Counted from the stretch's first letter, positions 13,102 to 25,748 are shown. The stretch is DNA of 64,000 bases from Lytechinus pictus (GCF_037042905.1 NC_087245.1:7703501-7767500), one strand, 5' to 3'. Translations and numbers: made by a program. Notes: a model not told the origin generated them from the sequence alone.

Positions 13102-16100
13102 TTATAAAACCTTTAAATATTCCCATTTTTTATAGTGTCGCGTTAACGTATTACGCTCTAATGCAATTTTCTTTTCTTCTTCTTTGCTAATAAGTAACTT
13201 TTCCTTTATCTCTTCAGGAGTTGGTGGTTTACCCTTCCCTCTCCCTTGATATATTAAATATTTGATTAGCAAAATGATATGATTAAGTAATTGTATGTTT
13301 TCGGTTGTTTCCTCGAGACCAATATGGATTTCCATCCAGCTTAGTTTTTTTAGAATTGGAAGGCCAAACAAATTACTACTCCGTACCCACAAATCTCCTA
13401 CTTTTTCACATTCAAAAAATAAATGCTTATATGTTTCTTCGTATTTTCTACAGAAGGAACATTTATCACTTGCTATAAAATGAAACCTGTATAAGTGATG
13501 ATTCAGAAAGATGATATTGTATAACATTTTAAATTGAAATTCTCTCAATTTGTTATCCAACGTACTAAATCTAGGACGATAAAATGTTTTCTCAATTTCT
13601 TTATTTGACAGATTATATAATAATGCTAAGTTATGAAAACTGACTGGTTGTTCAGCAACTTGTTTTATACACCCTCTATATAGATTTTTGGAAGTAACCG
13701 AGTCGAATTGAATTTTTTTCTCATAAAAGACAAATTCAATATTCAAGCCGTCCACTGAAGTATTCCTTCTTAATCTGTCTTTCCATTCTCTGGGGGTATG
13801 TGCAAATATTTCTTGAATAACTGATACTTCCTCCTCGTCCAATCCCATACATCTGAAATAATTATCCGGCTTAAGTGCCCCCTTAACATCTGTAATGTGA
13901 TGAAATTTAAAAATATTTTTGAGGAACAGATTTTCATGAAAAAACGTTTTTCCTTTCTTCAAAATACACTTATTATTAAAGAAAATTTCATTTCTTTTAC
14001 TATTTGTATCTTTTTTAGTAAAAATATTCATATCAGACCAAATACATAACATTTCTCGGTAATATTTTGGTAATTTAACATCGACCATATCAGGGGAAAA
14101 ATTGCAGTAAAATATTAAAAGACCACCAAATGTTCTCAGGAGAAATTTAAAATATCTTTTCCATTTTGCTCTCTGGTCACCAGTAACTAATCTTTTAATC
14201 CACATCACTCTTTGTACCATTATAAATAGTTTGAAATTGAGCATTTTTAGCCCACCTTGTCGGTAATCCAGATATAAAGTATTTCTTTTTATTTTGTCTT
14301 TCCCCCGCCATAAAAAGTCAAAACATGTATCATCAATTTCTTTGAAAACCCAGTCTGGAACTGAAGATAGGGAGCTCACATAAGTCAATTTGGAAAACGC
14401 ATACGTTTTAAGCAAATGAATTTTTCCTATCAAAGTGAGATCTCGTTGTTTCCACCAATTTAATAACTTTTTGATTATGCTCAAAATTTCTTTGAAATTC
14501 ATTTCTTCAGCGACATCAGGATTGAGTGAAAAGTAAATACCCAGTATTTTCACAATATCAACTCTTTTACCGAATGGAAAGCTGTTCCCCGGTGGAACAG
14601 GAGGCCCTAGAGGCAAAATAAAAGTTTTATTTTTATTAATTTTCAGTCCAGATATTTTCTTGAACTTCTCAAGGATTATGTATAATCTATCTATAGAGTC
14701 TAAATCTTGCACAAATAGTGTCATGTCATCAGCATAAAGAACCTGCTTAATTTCTGTATCGCCAAAGCAAATACCCCTTACTGAATTATCGTTTCGAATA
14801 GAGTGAGTTAAACACTCTATACACAATATAAAAAGATATGGGGACAGGGGGTCCCCCTGCCTTAGCCCCCGCTCAACATCGAAATAGCCAGTTGATCTCC
14901 CTCCATTGAAAACGCAGCATAGTGTGTTAGTGTAAATTACTTTGACCCAATCCCTAAACATCGTTCCAAAACCGAATGAACAAAGTGCCTTTTGAAGAAA
15001 AGCGTGTGAAATTGAATCGAAAGCCTTTTCAAAATCGATTGCTAATAAATAACCCGATTTATTAAAATGTGAGGTATGAAATATCATTTCATTAATTAAT
15101 CTTACTGCTTCACCAATATTTCTGTCATTTAAATACCCTACCTGGTCAACTGAAATAATGTTACTCAGAATCGCTTTTATTCTTTTAGAAAGTATCTTAG
15201 TGAGAATTTTATAATCTACATTGAGAAGTGAAATGGGTCTGTAATTGCTAATGACTGTAGGGTCTTTATCCCCCTTGTGTATTAGTGTAATTACTGCTTG
15301 CCTCTGAGAGGGCGATAATTCTTTATGAATCAAACTATCATGAAGCCCGTTAATAACTAAATCACCTACAACATACCAAAATGTAATGTAAAACTCGACG
15401 CTCAGTCCATCATTCCCCGGAGATTTATTAAGTTGCATTTCTTTTAAGATTTCAATACAATCACCTTGGTTTATTTTTCCTTCACAGTGATTACTCTGAT
15501 TTTTTGTTAGTTTGGGTAAGCTATTGGGAAAAAACGTATTATCGTCGCATAATCCTGCCTCAGATTTAGCGTATAATGATGAATAAAACTTTCGGATTTC
15601 ATTTAAAATATTAATTTCATCACTAATTATATTTTCATTCACCTTAAGTTTTTTAATTACACATTTTTTCCCATTAGAATCTGTCAATTGTTTAAAATAT
15701 GCGGTTTCCCTTTCCCCACTTTCAAACCACGGCGCTCGAGATCTGATTTTTATACCTTCATTAACATAAGTATAAATTGCTTTTAATTCATTTCTTTTCC
15801 TGGTTAAAATGTCAATTGAATCCTTATTTTTATTACTTGGTCTTTGTTGCAGTTCTTCTTCTAATTTTACAATTTCCTTTTCCAACTTTGTAATCTTTTC
15901 TCTTCTTTCTTTTGCCTTTTTCTTTGAGTACTTCCTAGTAAAACTTCGGATTTCCATTTTAACATAATCCCATAAAATTCTGCTGTCCATAATCTCTATT
16001 GATAACATCTGTTTCAAACGAATAATTTCCTCCTTCATACTTTTAACATATTCTTCGTCCTTACATAAACTGTTATTAAATTTCCAATAACCAGTCTTAA

Positions 16101-16920
16101 TCGTTGGTTTGACCATATGATTAAAATTAATATTGAGTTCTATTGCTGAGTGATCAGGTGATAATGAAGGTATTATTTTACAATTCAACACTTTCTCTTC
16201 TAAAATATCTGAAACCACCCAGTAATCCAATCGACTTTGCATATACGGATTTCCTTGATGATAGGTATATTGTTTCTTGGAATCATTTTTAACACGCCAT
16301 ATATCTAAGGCCTTATAATCCGTAAGAAAATTTTCGAACATTGAACTAAGTTTAGATTGCTTCTTGTTTACGATTTTTCCATCATAATCTAAATAAATAT
16401 CCCTAACCATATTGAAGTCTCCTCCTATAATAAAAGGTTTATTTTGGAACTCCTTTCTTCCTAAAATCTTAATAATAGAATCCAAAAACTCAAGTTGCTC
16501 GTGCACTTTACTACTAACAGGGAAATAAACATTTCCCAATATTACTTCCTGATTTTGCAAAGATCCAATAATAAAAATGTATCTACCTCCTGTATCGATG
16601 ATTGTATGTTTTATTGAGATATCAAACCCTTTATCTACTAAAATCATAACGCCTTTACCGTGGTTTGTACCGTGACTAAAAATACAAAAGCCATCCCACA
16701 TGGAACTCCAATTACTAACAATATCTTGAGTGCTAAAAGTTTCCTGGAGAAAAATAATATGCCCTTTTTTATCCTTACACCATTTAAATATATTTTGCCT
16801 CTTATGACGTTCTCGAATTCCCTTAACATTTAAAGATATGAAGTTGCAGATTAAAGAATTAAACACAGGGGTATGGACAAGATAATAAATCGTGGGATGA
16901 GAAGTGGAAGAGCGCCGCAC
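13102..16920 (-). CDS. LINE ORF2: APE endonuclease and reverse transcriptase
   Basis: This 1272-residue protein nicks target DNA and reverse-transcribes the element's RNA at the nick. The N-terminal AP-endonuclease-like domain shows NFISLNVKGI (26-35), LQET (58-61), GGDFN (167-171 region), SRLDYWVVSD (229-238) and SPDHS (254-258), so its catalytic motifs appear intact. The reverse transcriptase follows: a YRPISLLN block, LAIDFEKAFDS, GLRQGDPLSPYLF and the catalytic YADD at 729-732. Near the C terminus, CSFC at 1154-1157 is followed by a spaced H and C (KHLFFEC), the zinc-binding motif common in L1 and Tx1 ORF2 proteins. The reading frame has no internal stop or frameshift, so this copy is young or still under selection. 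The start is the first in-frame Met, 25 residues ahead of the endonuclease; a later start is possible. Assignment to the L1/Tx1 group rests on motif wording, not on a tree. Confidence 0.95.
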   Translation of the reverse strand: MRRSSTSHPTIYYLVHTPVFNSLICNFISLNVKGIRERHKRQNIFKWCKDKKGHIIFLQETFSTQDIVSNWSSMWDGFCIFSHGTNHGKGVMILVDKGFDISIKHTIIDTGGRYIFIIGSLQNQEVILGNVYFPVSSKVHEQLEFLDSIIKILGRKEFQNKPFIIGGDFNMVRDIYLDYDGKIVNKKQSKLSSMFENFLTDYKALDIWRVKNDSKKQYTYHQGNPYMQSRLDYWVVSDILEEKVLNCKIIPSLSPDHSAIELNINFNHMVKPTIKTGYWKFNNSLCKDEEYVKSMKEEIIRLKQMLSIEIMDSRILWDYVKMEIRSFTRKYSKKKAKERREKITKLEKEIVKLEEELQQRPSNKNKDSIDILTRKRNELKAIYTYVNEGIKIRSRAPWFESGERETAYFKQLTDSNGKKCVIKKLKVNENIISDEINILNEIRKFYSSLYAKSEAGLCDDNTFFPNSLPKLTKNQSNHCEGKINQGDCIEILKEMQLNKSPGNDGLSVEFYITFWYVVGDLVINGLHDSLIHKELSPSQRQAVITLIHKGDKDPTVISNYRPISLLNVDYKILTKILSKRIKAILSNIISVDQVGYLNDRNIGEAVRLINEMIFHTSHFNKSGYLLAIDFEKAFDSISHAFLQKALCSFGFGTMFRDWVKVIYTNTLCCVFNGGRSTGYFDVERGLRQGDPLSPYLFILCIECLTHSIRNDNSVRGICFGDTEIKQVLYADDMTLFVQDLDSIDRLYIILEKFKKISGLKINKNKTFILPLGPPVPPGNSFPFGKRVDIVKILGIYFSLNPDVAEEMNFKEILSIIKKLLNWWKQRDLTLIGKIHLLKTYAFSKLTYVSSLSSVPDWVFKEIDDTCFDFLWRGKDKIKRNTLYLDYRQGGLKMLNFKLFIMVQRVMWIKRLVTGDQRAKWKRYFKFLLRTFGGLLIFYCNFSPDMVDVKLPKYYREMLCIWSDMNIFTKKDTNSKRNEIFFNNKCILKKGKTFFHENLFLKNIFKFHHITDVKGALKPDNYFRCMGLDEEEVSVIQEIFAHTPREWKDRLRRNTSVDGLNIEFVFYEKKIQFDSVTSKNLYRGCIKQVAEQPVSFHNLALLYNLSNKEIEKTFYRPRFSTLDNKLREFQFKMLYNIIFLNHHLYRFHFIASDKCSFCRKYEETYKHLFFECEKVGDLWVRSSNLFGLPILKKLSWMEIHIGLEETTENIQLLNHIILLIKYLIYQGRGKGKPPTPEEIKEKLLISKEEEKKIALERNTLTRHYKKWEYLKVL

Positions 16921-19900
16921 CCTGTCCGCCCGGCCTACATGTAAATCTGATCATGATCAAAATGCCACTGCCAACTGACCCTGAAAGGAAAAAGGAAACG
17001 AAAAACAAAGTGCACATAAAACAAACATCAACAAGCAAGACTATCAAGGGAGATCTTCCTATGAAGGAAGTGTCTAAAACGAAAACTCTCTTACATGTCT
17101 TAGACATCTTCATGATGTCTCGCCAACCCCTCTCCCTATAACTTGAGATTTATTTTGAAGGTAAGTCAATAATGAGCAAAGGAAAATAAAGAGAAAAAAA
17201 AAACCTGTGGACTACAACATTATCCTGAGGAAATTGCCTCTCGACTATATTCATGCCCTAAATACCGGCGACCCACATACTAAGATATGGATTCAAAGTT
17301 AAATGTTTACCCAATTGATTTGCAACTTCTATATCTACATTCTTTTGAAAACCTTCTCCTTTAAGACCGAAAAGGATAATACAAAAGGACCACTATTGGA
17401 ACCTTAAACCTTTTCGAAATTTGCATCTAAGATACATTCATTCTAATTCAGTTTGATTTTAAAAGAGTATATGAGATCCCACCAACGATTCAATTAAGAT
17501 TTTCAAACCATGATCAGTAAGGTTATGTAATCATGGTTACTTATTATCTAATCAAATATACCACTGAATCTTTAAGCAGACATTGCATTCACCTAAAAGG
17601 TGTAGGAAGAGAAAAGGAATCTTCGTATACTTATTTCGAATTAAATTAAACGCATGCTTGACGAGATTCTCCCCCACCTCATTTGCATTATACAGACTTA
17701 TCATTTGCATTATGTTTTAACAATCTATTGAATACACATGAGGCGTATTATAACACACCCTCTTTACAAGAATTATTATGTTTTGTCTCTGAAATATTTG
17801 CTTTTCATTCCTTTTCATTCTAATGTCTATTAAAATACCAGTGGATTCACTGATTGCCATTACAATCGAGTTAATGTGGCCACTCGACCATATATCATTA
17901 TTTCTTATAATACACTGTCGGATTATATTGAACATGCTGAATCATTTGGAATCTTTCATCTTAAACATTTACAAGGAATAAAGGAAATTGCAGTCTAAAT
18001 GACATTAACAAGAATAAACAATCGTGTAAAAGAACATACCAGAGGACTATTGTTTACTGTACGACGCCTTTAAAGTATTAGCGTCTTATCAACATTCATT
18101 CCAGACGTCCAGTTCAAAATTAGATTCTAAAGTTCTGAAGAATGTCTCTTTAAGTAAGCGCAAGTTGAATTTTTCAAATCAACAGAATGGAATTTACACA
18201 TTACACCAATTGCCACTCTAACCATTGGATCTTTCTTTAAAATATGCATGTCAATCGCACAACATATCTTGCAGAAAAGGGAAAGAGGGGGAGAGAGAAG
18301 AAAGAAAGGAGTCATGCTGTAGCAATTGACATTAACAATTATATACTCCAGCGATTCCTCCTTCCATTCCTCTCCTTACCCTATCAAAATATTTTCTACC
18401 AATTATACGTTGATTACATAGAATAATCAAACCTATACGCTGCAATTAAAAAGAAGAAGAAGAACAAGATTCCTCTTGAGTTGTATCATCTCTTTTTCCT
18501 ATGACCTATAGAATTCATTCTTTTGAACTGGGTGTGTCCATATAATATATATACGCTTCATTTGAAACATGACTGTGATGAGGTCATTGATTTCAAACTA
18601 CATGTATATATACAAATAGGTTATTGCTGTATCAGAGGCGCTTCTTCAATATATAACAAGATATGCAAATCAGCCGCAACCTCTTATCAACTACAATCTA
18701 TAACTGACCTAGTTTCTTTTGTTATTTTTCAACGAATGTAGTATTAGAATTACACAAATCTGTCTTTAATTGCTGATAAATACCATGCAGTTTGATATCA
18801 ATGACTATACGCTGCAATTAAAAAGAGCAATTAAGATTCCTCTTAAGTTGTATCATCTCTTTTTCCTATGGCCTATAGAATTCATTCTTTTGAACTGGGT
18901 GTGTCCATATATACGCTTCATTTGAAACATGTAAATGTGATGAGGTCACTGATATCAAACTACATGGCATTAACCTACAAATAGGTTATTGCTGTATCAG
19001 AGGCGCTTCTTCAATAAGTAACAAGATATGCAAATCACCCGCAACCTCTTATCAACTACAATCTATAATTGACCTAGTTTCTTTTGTTATTTATCAACGA
19101 ATGTAGTATTAGAATTACACTAATCTGTCTTTAATTGCTGATAATTTACATGCAGTTTGATTGCCAACATAAATAACATAAATTATATTCCATCAAACTA
19201 GATAATGTGAAACAGAATTAATATATTTCATATTTTACACGAAAGTGTCGTCTCTCGTCTCAGGTGTGGCATGATGAGCGGAAAAGACCCCCACAAATTT
19301 TGGGAATGAGTTTTTCTTCATTTCCCTCCTTCATTTTCTACATGCACTTCCTATTACCTTTTTCTTTTTCTAAAAATCATGAGTCAATATTTCATAAAAG
19401 TATCAAAAATCGACATTGTCATCAATGGCATTTTTTTCCTCCATTCCTCTCATCCTTTATTTCCATTTTACACGTAGTATTATGATCAAATAAACTTTAG
19501 ATGAAGGTTTTCTATTCATTATTTTTCAACATTAACCTAGTTTGAAAAAAAAAACAGCAACAAAATTCCAATCAGTTACAATCTGTCGTCTTAAAAAAAA
19601 AACCGTTATGAATCAATAACTTTCCTATGTAGTGTGTGTGTGTGTTTAAAATATAAGCTTAAGCTTCAGTTTGTTTGCAGGTTTAAATAAAGAAAAAGGG
19701 CTTCATCCAGCTTAAATAAACATGCCTTACATGCATGTATGACATAAACTGATCTATTAATGATTATGTATGAAACAAGAAAATATATTTCATATTTTCT
19801 TCAACTCTTCTTAAAGGCATGACATGATGAAAAAAAAAAAAAAACACCACACACACACACACATAGGCCTATACACAGAGGAATGTGTTTTCAAGCTAAT

Positions 19901-21349
19901 TAATAAACTTCTTGAAAGTTACTACATCGACCAATATATAGATCTTCAAACTTCAAATTCTTCTTCTCTGTCCATTCTTGTCCTCTAAATACATTCGTCA
20001 TTATTATTATTTTTCCGAATAACGTACAAACAGCAAAATTCCATCTGATGTGGTATGATCAATTATAACTGACATGACATTCAATTTTCCCCTCATTTTT
20101 ATTCATTTACAAGAACCAAAGATTGTGTCAAAATTACACTCCAGTCTGTTTCTTGTTGTATTTCATATATTTTTTTTTTCTCTGATTTATTATAAAAAAA
20201 AAAAAAAAAAAAAAAGTGCTTCCTTTCTTCAAACCCTTTATTTTTTTTAATCATTACTTTTTTGTGTGCATAATTCCTTGAGAGTATATCGTGTTCTTCC
20301 TCTTGGACAAGTGACTTATCTTATTCAATCAATAACTACCTCGCCAAAATTTTTAAACAAATTAAAAATCATTATTTTGTTTGACTAATTCTTATAGCTT
20401 TGAATTAGATGGCATTGCCTTGAATCCAGATAAAATTGGAGCAATTGTTATCATAGATTCGAGTAATTTCATGGGCTTTAAGCCACAGTTTAATGTCTTT
20501 AATATTTCAAAGTGATGAGAAGAATGAAACACATCAACAAAGAAAGGACTTCTCTCTGCTTTACTTTTAATTTGAGATGGGGAACAATATTCTTCGACCC
20601 TTCAACCGTCCATATAACTCCTTTTTTGGGGGGAGTCTATTCAAACCTTTCACAACTATGGTTACTTTTGCCATTGAATAAAACATATACATTATATACT
20701 GTGAAGCCTTATATTCAATACCAAATAAATCTGATGCAATGTATCCAAATTAAAAGAATTACTATCACAAACATCGCTCAACACAGCGTCTTATCTTTTT
20801 AGTGTTCTTCTTCTTTCCTTTTCGTATTTTTTTTTTTGGTTGTTGTTGACGTATTTCCTTCAGTAAATGATGATACTTGCATCCGATGTTAGTGAACTAA
20901 TATTTTGGCTTCGAATTCATGATCGCTTTCCTATATCTTCCAAATACTCAGCTCAAATTCTTCTTTACAATTCTTTTCTCTTCTTCTTTAGGAGAATTGA
21001 CGGTATATTGTTATAAGATGAGTAATTCATCGACTTTTTAACGTATAGTCATCAAAATAACATTTAAAGCGACGAATGCTTCCTCGTCTAGTATAGAGAA
21101 AACGGAAACGTGTAATTCGTTATATATTTATCAGCAACTGAGAATGGTATATTAAACAAGAAACAAGAGATGAGGCAAATCTTACTTTTCGATGGCATGG
21201 TTGGCATCAGGTCTGTTTATTCCTCAAACTTTCACTTTCTCCTTCTTAGCTTCTGTAACTGCTTGTATTCCTTAGGGCCTATCTCCTCCGTACAGCTTCC
21301 ACATCCAGTAATCCTATCGGCTTTAATTTTCCTTTATTACTGAAAATAT
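16921..21349. other. 4.4 kb spacer between LINE ORF2 and ORF1
   Basis: AT-rich sequence with no recognisable protein. L1-like elements usually have a short inter-ORF gap, so this length is unusual. It contains a roughly 370-bp direct tandem duplication (18433-19165), an A run near 20197-20215 and scattered short open frames that do not resemble element proteins. I found no terminal inverted repeats marking it as a simple insertion. Confidence 0.6.
18433..19165. repeat. Two-copy tandem duplication, period about 372 bp
   Basis: The block starting CTATACGCTGCAATTAAAAA occurs at 18433 and again at 18805. It is followed in both copies by the same landmarks: TTTTTCCTATG.CCTATAGA, TTTTGAACTGGGTGTGTCCA, GGCGCTTCTTCAATA and TCTGTCTTTAATTGCTGATAA. 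The copies differ by small indels and a few substitutions. Confidence 0.88.
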
Positions 21350-23849
21350 TTACAGAATTACGATTCTTTGACGTTTTCTCCTCCTACTGCTCCGGGCTAC
21401 TGCTCCTGCGAGATATCCCTCATGTTGCGTTGCTTCAGCGCCGATGCTTTCCATTGCTTCGATGCCGTTTTCGGTCAGACCCTCGTCACTCCTTGCCCAT
21501 ATCTTCCTCGCTGTAAACGATGCACTGTCACCTGCTTTTCCTCGTTGTATTCCTCCATTCCGCTCCATCCTAACTCCTGCCTGATCCCGATCCCGATGTA
21601 TCTGCAGGGAGGCGTTATTCATTCCTGCTCCACTCTGTTTCCCCCATATTCCGATGAGCTCCTCTTGGTCCTCCCGTGGGATCCATTTTCCAGCGACGAA
21701 GAGTTTAGTCGGCTCCGCCCGTGAGAAATAAGCAAGCTTCCCTGCGTTCCGTGCCGCTTTCAAGGCCGGTGCCTGCGCTTTCCTTTCTTCTCGAATTCGT
21801 TTGGGCAGATCTTGTGCAATGTACATCTTACTCCCCTTCAACAATTTAGCATTCTTGTCAATTGTCAACTTGTCTGCAAATCTAAGGAACCGTGCTTTGA
21901 TGGGGCGTGGTCTGTGTATAGCTTGCACCCGATGAACCCGTTGATATTCAATTTGTTTAACAAAATCTTGTCTCAACTTCAATTTCTCGACGAGAAATCT
22001 ATTCAAAGTTTCCTTCGTATTCTCATCACCCTCTCCACTTTCTGGGATTCCCAAAAAGACGAGGTTCTCTCGCGATATGTAGGCGGAAAGTCTATCAATT
22101 TCAGCTTCAAGTTTTTTCCCCTTCATATCACTTTCCTCTTGTACTTTCCTCAGTTTCGTTTTCAAATCATCCATTTCTTTTGCTTGAAAATTTAGCGATG
22201 CAACCAATTCCTCCATTCTATGTTCAAGTCTTGTATTCTGTACAGTAATTTGGCGTTCCAATGATGACAACCGTTCATTAATTTTCCCAAAATAGTCATC
22301 TAGATATGACTTCATTTCTGATGACACGCCCAAGTTGGCATCAGGGCTGGACGGGGTAGACGGGGTCAACCGCGTAGCCAGGATTTCATTTTGGAGGGGG
22401 CGGTAAATGCACGCGAAGCGTGCCATCACTTTCAGAGCGCGCGAAGCGCGCTCCCTAGGGGGTGGGTGCCGGGAGGGGGAGTTTCCCCCTCCCGCGCGAA
22501 GCTTTCAGTGTTTCATTAATTAAAATGAAAAGGAGCCATCTCTCTTGCCTCTAGTACCTATATCAGCCCCAATTCAGTTGACTATATTGCGATTTTGAAC
22601 CTTGTTTTCAAAAGTGATTGTGAACGCACAAAACAATTGAGGAAATTAAATGGAGGAAATTAACCCCGCGCGAAGCGCGGAAGTTTAAGTGTTTTATCAA
22701 TTTTTTTGCAAAGAAAAGGGTCCCGAGAATAGGTATTCTCTAAGTTATATTGAATACTTCCTTTGGAAAGATCAGATTTGGTTACCAACAATTTAGCGAC
22801 AGTGCATATCTTTAACTCGCAAAACAGAGGAGAAGGATATATGCCGGGAGGAAGATATTCCTCCCCCCGCAGAGCAATGAAATTTCAAAGGGCGGACGTT
22901 TCGTCAAATGCAGATATCTCTAATACCCCCATCTAATTCAATTGTTTTTCCTCTAAGATTATTGAACTTCATTACAAGGAAAATAATGCGCAAAGAGTTG
23001 AAACTTCTGTGATTTATTGAAATTATATAAAACAGGATGATGTATAATTATCCTGATGCGCTTCATTTTTAATGATAAAGACATTTAAGTGTCATTCAAA
23101 ATTTCAAACTTAGGACGCAAAACAGGACAGGAGATTAATGTGTAGGGAAATGACATGAAGTTTAGTAGAATTTGAAAAAAAATATTGTACTCTTTTATTT
23201 AATACAGCACGAATATTCTATACCTTCCTCTTTTAAGATTAGGAACCCGTTTGCCCCAAATTATGGTTATTTATAGTAATGAGCTGAAAAGCGGGATAAG
23301 TTGCCTATATGGAGGTGACGGCAGAAATTGATATAAAGATTTTACCCGCCCGGAGCCGACCCGACCAGAAGTTGCGCGACCAATTAAAAAAAATAATAAC
23401 TTCATATACTTCGGACCATCCTTACTCTAATTTCATGCCCTAATGTATATATCTGAACTTTAACTGGCAAGAAACACATATAGCTGAGGTAGAAAAACAG
23501 GGTTTAGAGAAGTGGTGAGGGAAACAAAGGGGAATTGCAATATCATTTAACCGCGCGCAGCGCGGAAGCAAAATCCTTGTATATAAATTTAGAGCAAGAG
23601 TGAAGGAGTTTCTTTTTAAGAAGAAAAAAAAGAATAAAAAAGAAAAACCCACAAAGCTACCTTTCTTCCCTTTCCTTCCTTCGCTTTTCCTTTTCTCTTC
23701 TCTTTTTTTCCCTTCTTTTTTTCTTTTTGGGGACGTTTTGGGGGGGGCGACCGCCCCCACCGCCCCCCCCTGGCTACGCGCCTGGACGGGGTAGCCGACG
23801 GCCTAGGCCGCTTAGCTCCTGATTGTCTCGTTGATGCGTGTTTGCTCAT
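21350..23849 (-). pseudogene. LINE ORF1 (coiled-coil nucleic-acid chaperone), split by a hAT-like element
   Basis: ORF1 proteins of L1-like elements bind the element RNA as coiled-coil trimers. The 3' part (22366-21350) encodes a heptad-rich segment (about residues 38-118 of the open frame, around EELVASLNFQAKEMDDLKT), then NLVFLGIPES, typical of the start of the RRM-like domain, and a basic C-terminal region with KMYIAQDLPKRIREER. The 5' part is at 23849-23785 and starts MSKHAST. Between them lies the 22367-23784 insertion, so the first 20 residues of the long open frame (22429-22367) derive from the transposon. Removing the insertion and one TSD copy keeps the reading frame, so only the insertion breaks the gene: the two parts total 1074 nt, a normal-looking 357-residue ORF1. 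No other disabling change is seen. Confidence 0.85.
22367..23784. mobile_element. hAT-like non-autonomous element, copy 1 (1418 bp), inside LINE ORF1
   Basis: The left end CAACCGCGTAGCCAGG and the right end CCTGGCTACGCGCCTG are imperfect inverted repeats. They are flanked by the perfect 8-bp duplication GACGGGGT (22359-22366 and 23785-23792). The interior carries GCGCGAAGCGCGC-type palindromes near both ends, and a G-rich left end faces a long C-rich right end (about 23738-23770). No transposase is encoded, so mobilisation would need an autonomous relative. Confidence 0.92.
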
Positions 23850-24342
23850 GCTGAATGCCCGACATATACCTATGTAGATTAAAACAGCTCGGGAGAGGGT
23901 ACGCGGCACGTCCTTACTCGTTGATGGTCATACTCCAATCTCTAAATAATTTTCCGATACTATCGATATCAAACGATGTCGCGGACTTGGAAGACAAAAT
24001 TGCCTTCGTGAAACGGAAAGCGCTGATTTGTCGCCAATCTTCCTATCTCGGAAGAATGGTCCTAGGACGTTCCTACGTATCGCTCATCTCGTCATGCAAC
24101 AGGCCCCAGGCCTACATGAAGAGGCGATGATTATTGCCCTGCGCGTAAAAGTTACTATCGTATTTAACGTGGAAAAGGTTTACGGTTCACCATGTGTAAT
24201 ATGAAGACGGGAAGAAAATACAGGCAGAAAGACTGAAATGGAAAGACGAGATAGGATGAAAAGAGAAAATGAGAAGTATTCTTCTCTTGAAAGTGATTGA
24301 AGTCCTGAAAGGGACTGTACACCAGATGAGATGAGCTGAATA

Positions 24343-25748
24343 CAACCGCGTAGCCAGGATTTCATTTTGGAGGGGGCGGTAAATGCACGCGAAGCGCGCC
24401 AACTCTTACAGAGCGCGCGAAGCGCGAAGCTTTTTGGTGTTTCATAGATTAAAATGAAAAGGAGCCGTCTCTCTTGTCTCTAGTACCTATATCAGCTCCA
24501 ATTCAGTTGACAATATTGTGATTTTGAACCTTTTTTTCATGAACCTTGTCTTCAAAAGTGATTGTGAGCGACCGCATAAAAAAGGAATACAATGGAGGAA
24601 ATTAAAATAATAATAACGAAGCGCGGAAGCTAAAGCGTTTTTTCATTTTTTTTCTGCCATGAAAAGGGTCCCGATAAAAGGGTATTTTCAAAGATATATT
24701 GAATACTTCCCTTGGAAAGATCAGATTTGATTACAAACAATTAGCGACAGTGCATAACTCGCAAAATAGAGGAGAAGAAGTGTATTATGCCGGGAGGAAA
24801 AAGTGTATTATGCCGGGAGGAAGATATTCCTCCCCGCGCAGAGCAATGAAACTCTGAAATTTCAAAGGGCGGACGTTCCATCAAATGCAGATATCTCTTA
24901 TACCCCATCGGCTCTAATTCAATTGATTTTCTAAGATTATTGAACTTCATTACAAGGAAAATAGTGCGCAAAAAGTTGAAACTTCTGTGATTTATTGAAA
25001 TTATATAAAAAAAAGGATGCCTAATTTCTTTGACTTATATCCTGAAGCGCTTCATTTTGAATTATAAAGAAACATAAGTGTCATTCAAAATTTCAAACTG
25101 AGTGCGCAAAACAGGACAGAGGATGAATATGCAGGGAAATGACATAAACTTTAATAGAATTTGATAATAAATATTGTACTTTTTTATTTAATACGACACG
25201 AATTTTATTCCTTCCTCTTTTTAAATTAGGAACCTGTTTGCCCCAAAATTATGGTTGTTTAGTAATGAGCTGAAAAGCGGGAGAAGTTGACTTTATGGAG
25301 GTGACGGCAGAAATTGATATAAAGATTTTACCCTCCCGCAGCCGACCCGTCCAGAAGTTGCGCGATCAATTAAAAAAAAGATAACTTCATATACTTCGGC
25401 CTAACCTTACTCTAATTCCATGCCCTAATGTATACATTTGAACTTAAACTGGCAAAAAACACATATAGCTGAGGTGGAAAAACAGGGTTAGAGAAAGGGT
25501 GGGGGAAACAATGGAGAACTTCAATATTATCATTCAACCGCGCGCAGCGCGGAAGCAAAATTCATAGCAAGAGTGAAGGAGTTTCTCTTTTGAGAAAAAA
25601 AAAAAAAAAAAAAAACCCACAAAGCTACCTTTCTCCCCTTTCCTTCCTTCCCTTTTCCTTTTCTCCCCTTTTTTTTTTCTTTTTGGGGACGTTTTTTTGG
25701 GGGGGGCGACCGCCCCCACCGCCCCCCCCCCCCCTGGCCACGCGCCTG
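24343..25748. mobile_element. hAT-like non-autonomous element, copy 2 (1406 bp)
   Basis: Same family as the 22367-23784 element, in the same orientation and collinear over nearly its whole length. The ends are CAACCGCGTAGCCAGG and CCTGGCCACGCGCCTG, with the perfect 8-bp duplication GCTGAATA at 24335-24342 and 25749-25756. It lacks a G-rich block of about 45 bp present near the left end of copy 1 (about 22452-22497) and has other small indels. It sits in what appears to be the 5' UTR of the same LINE. Confidence 0.92.
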
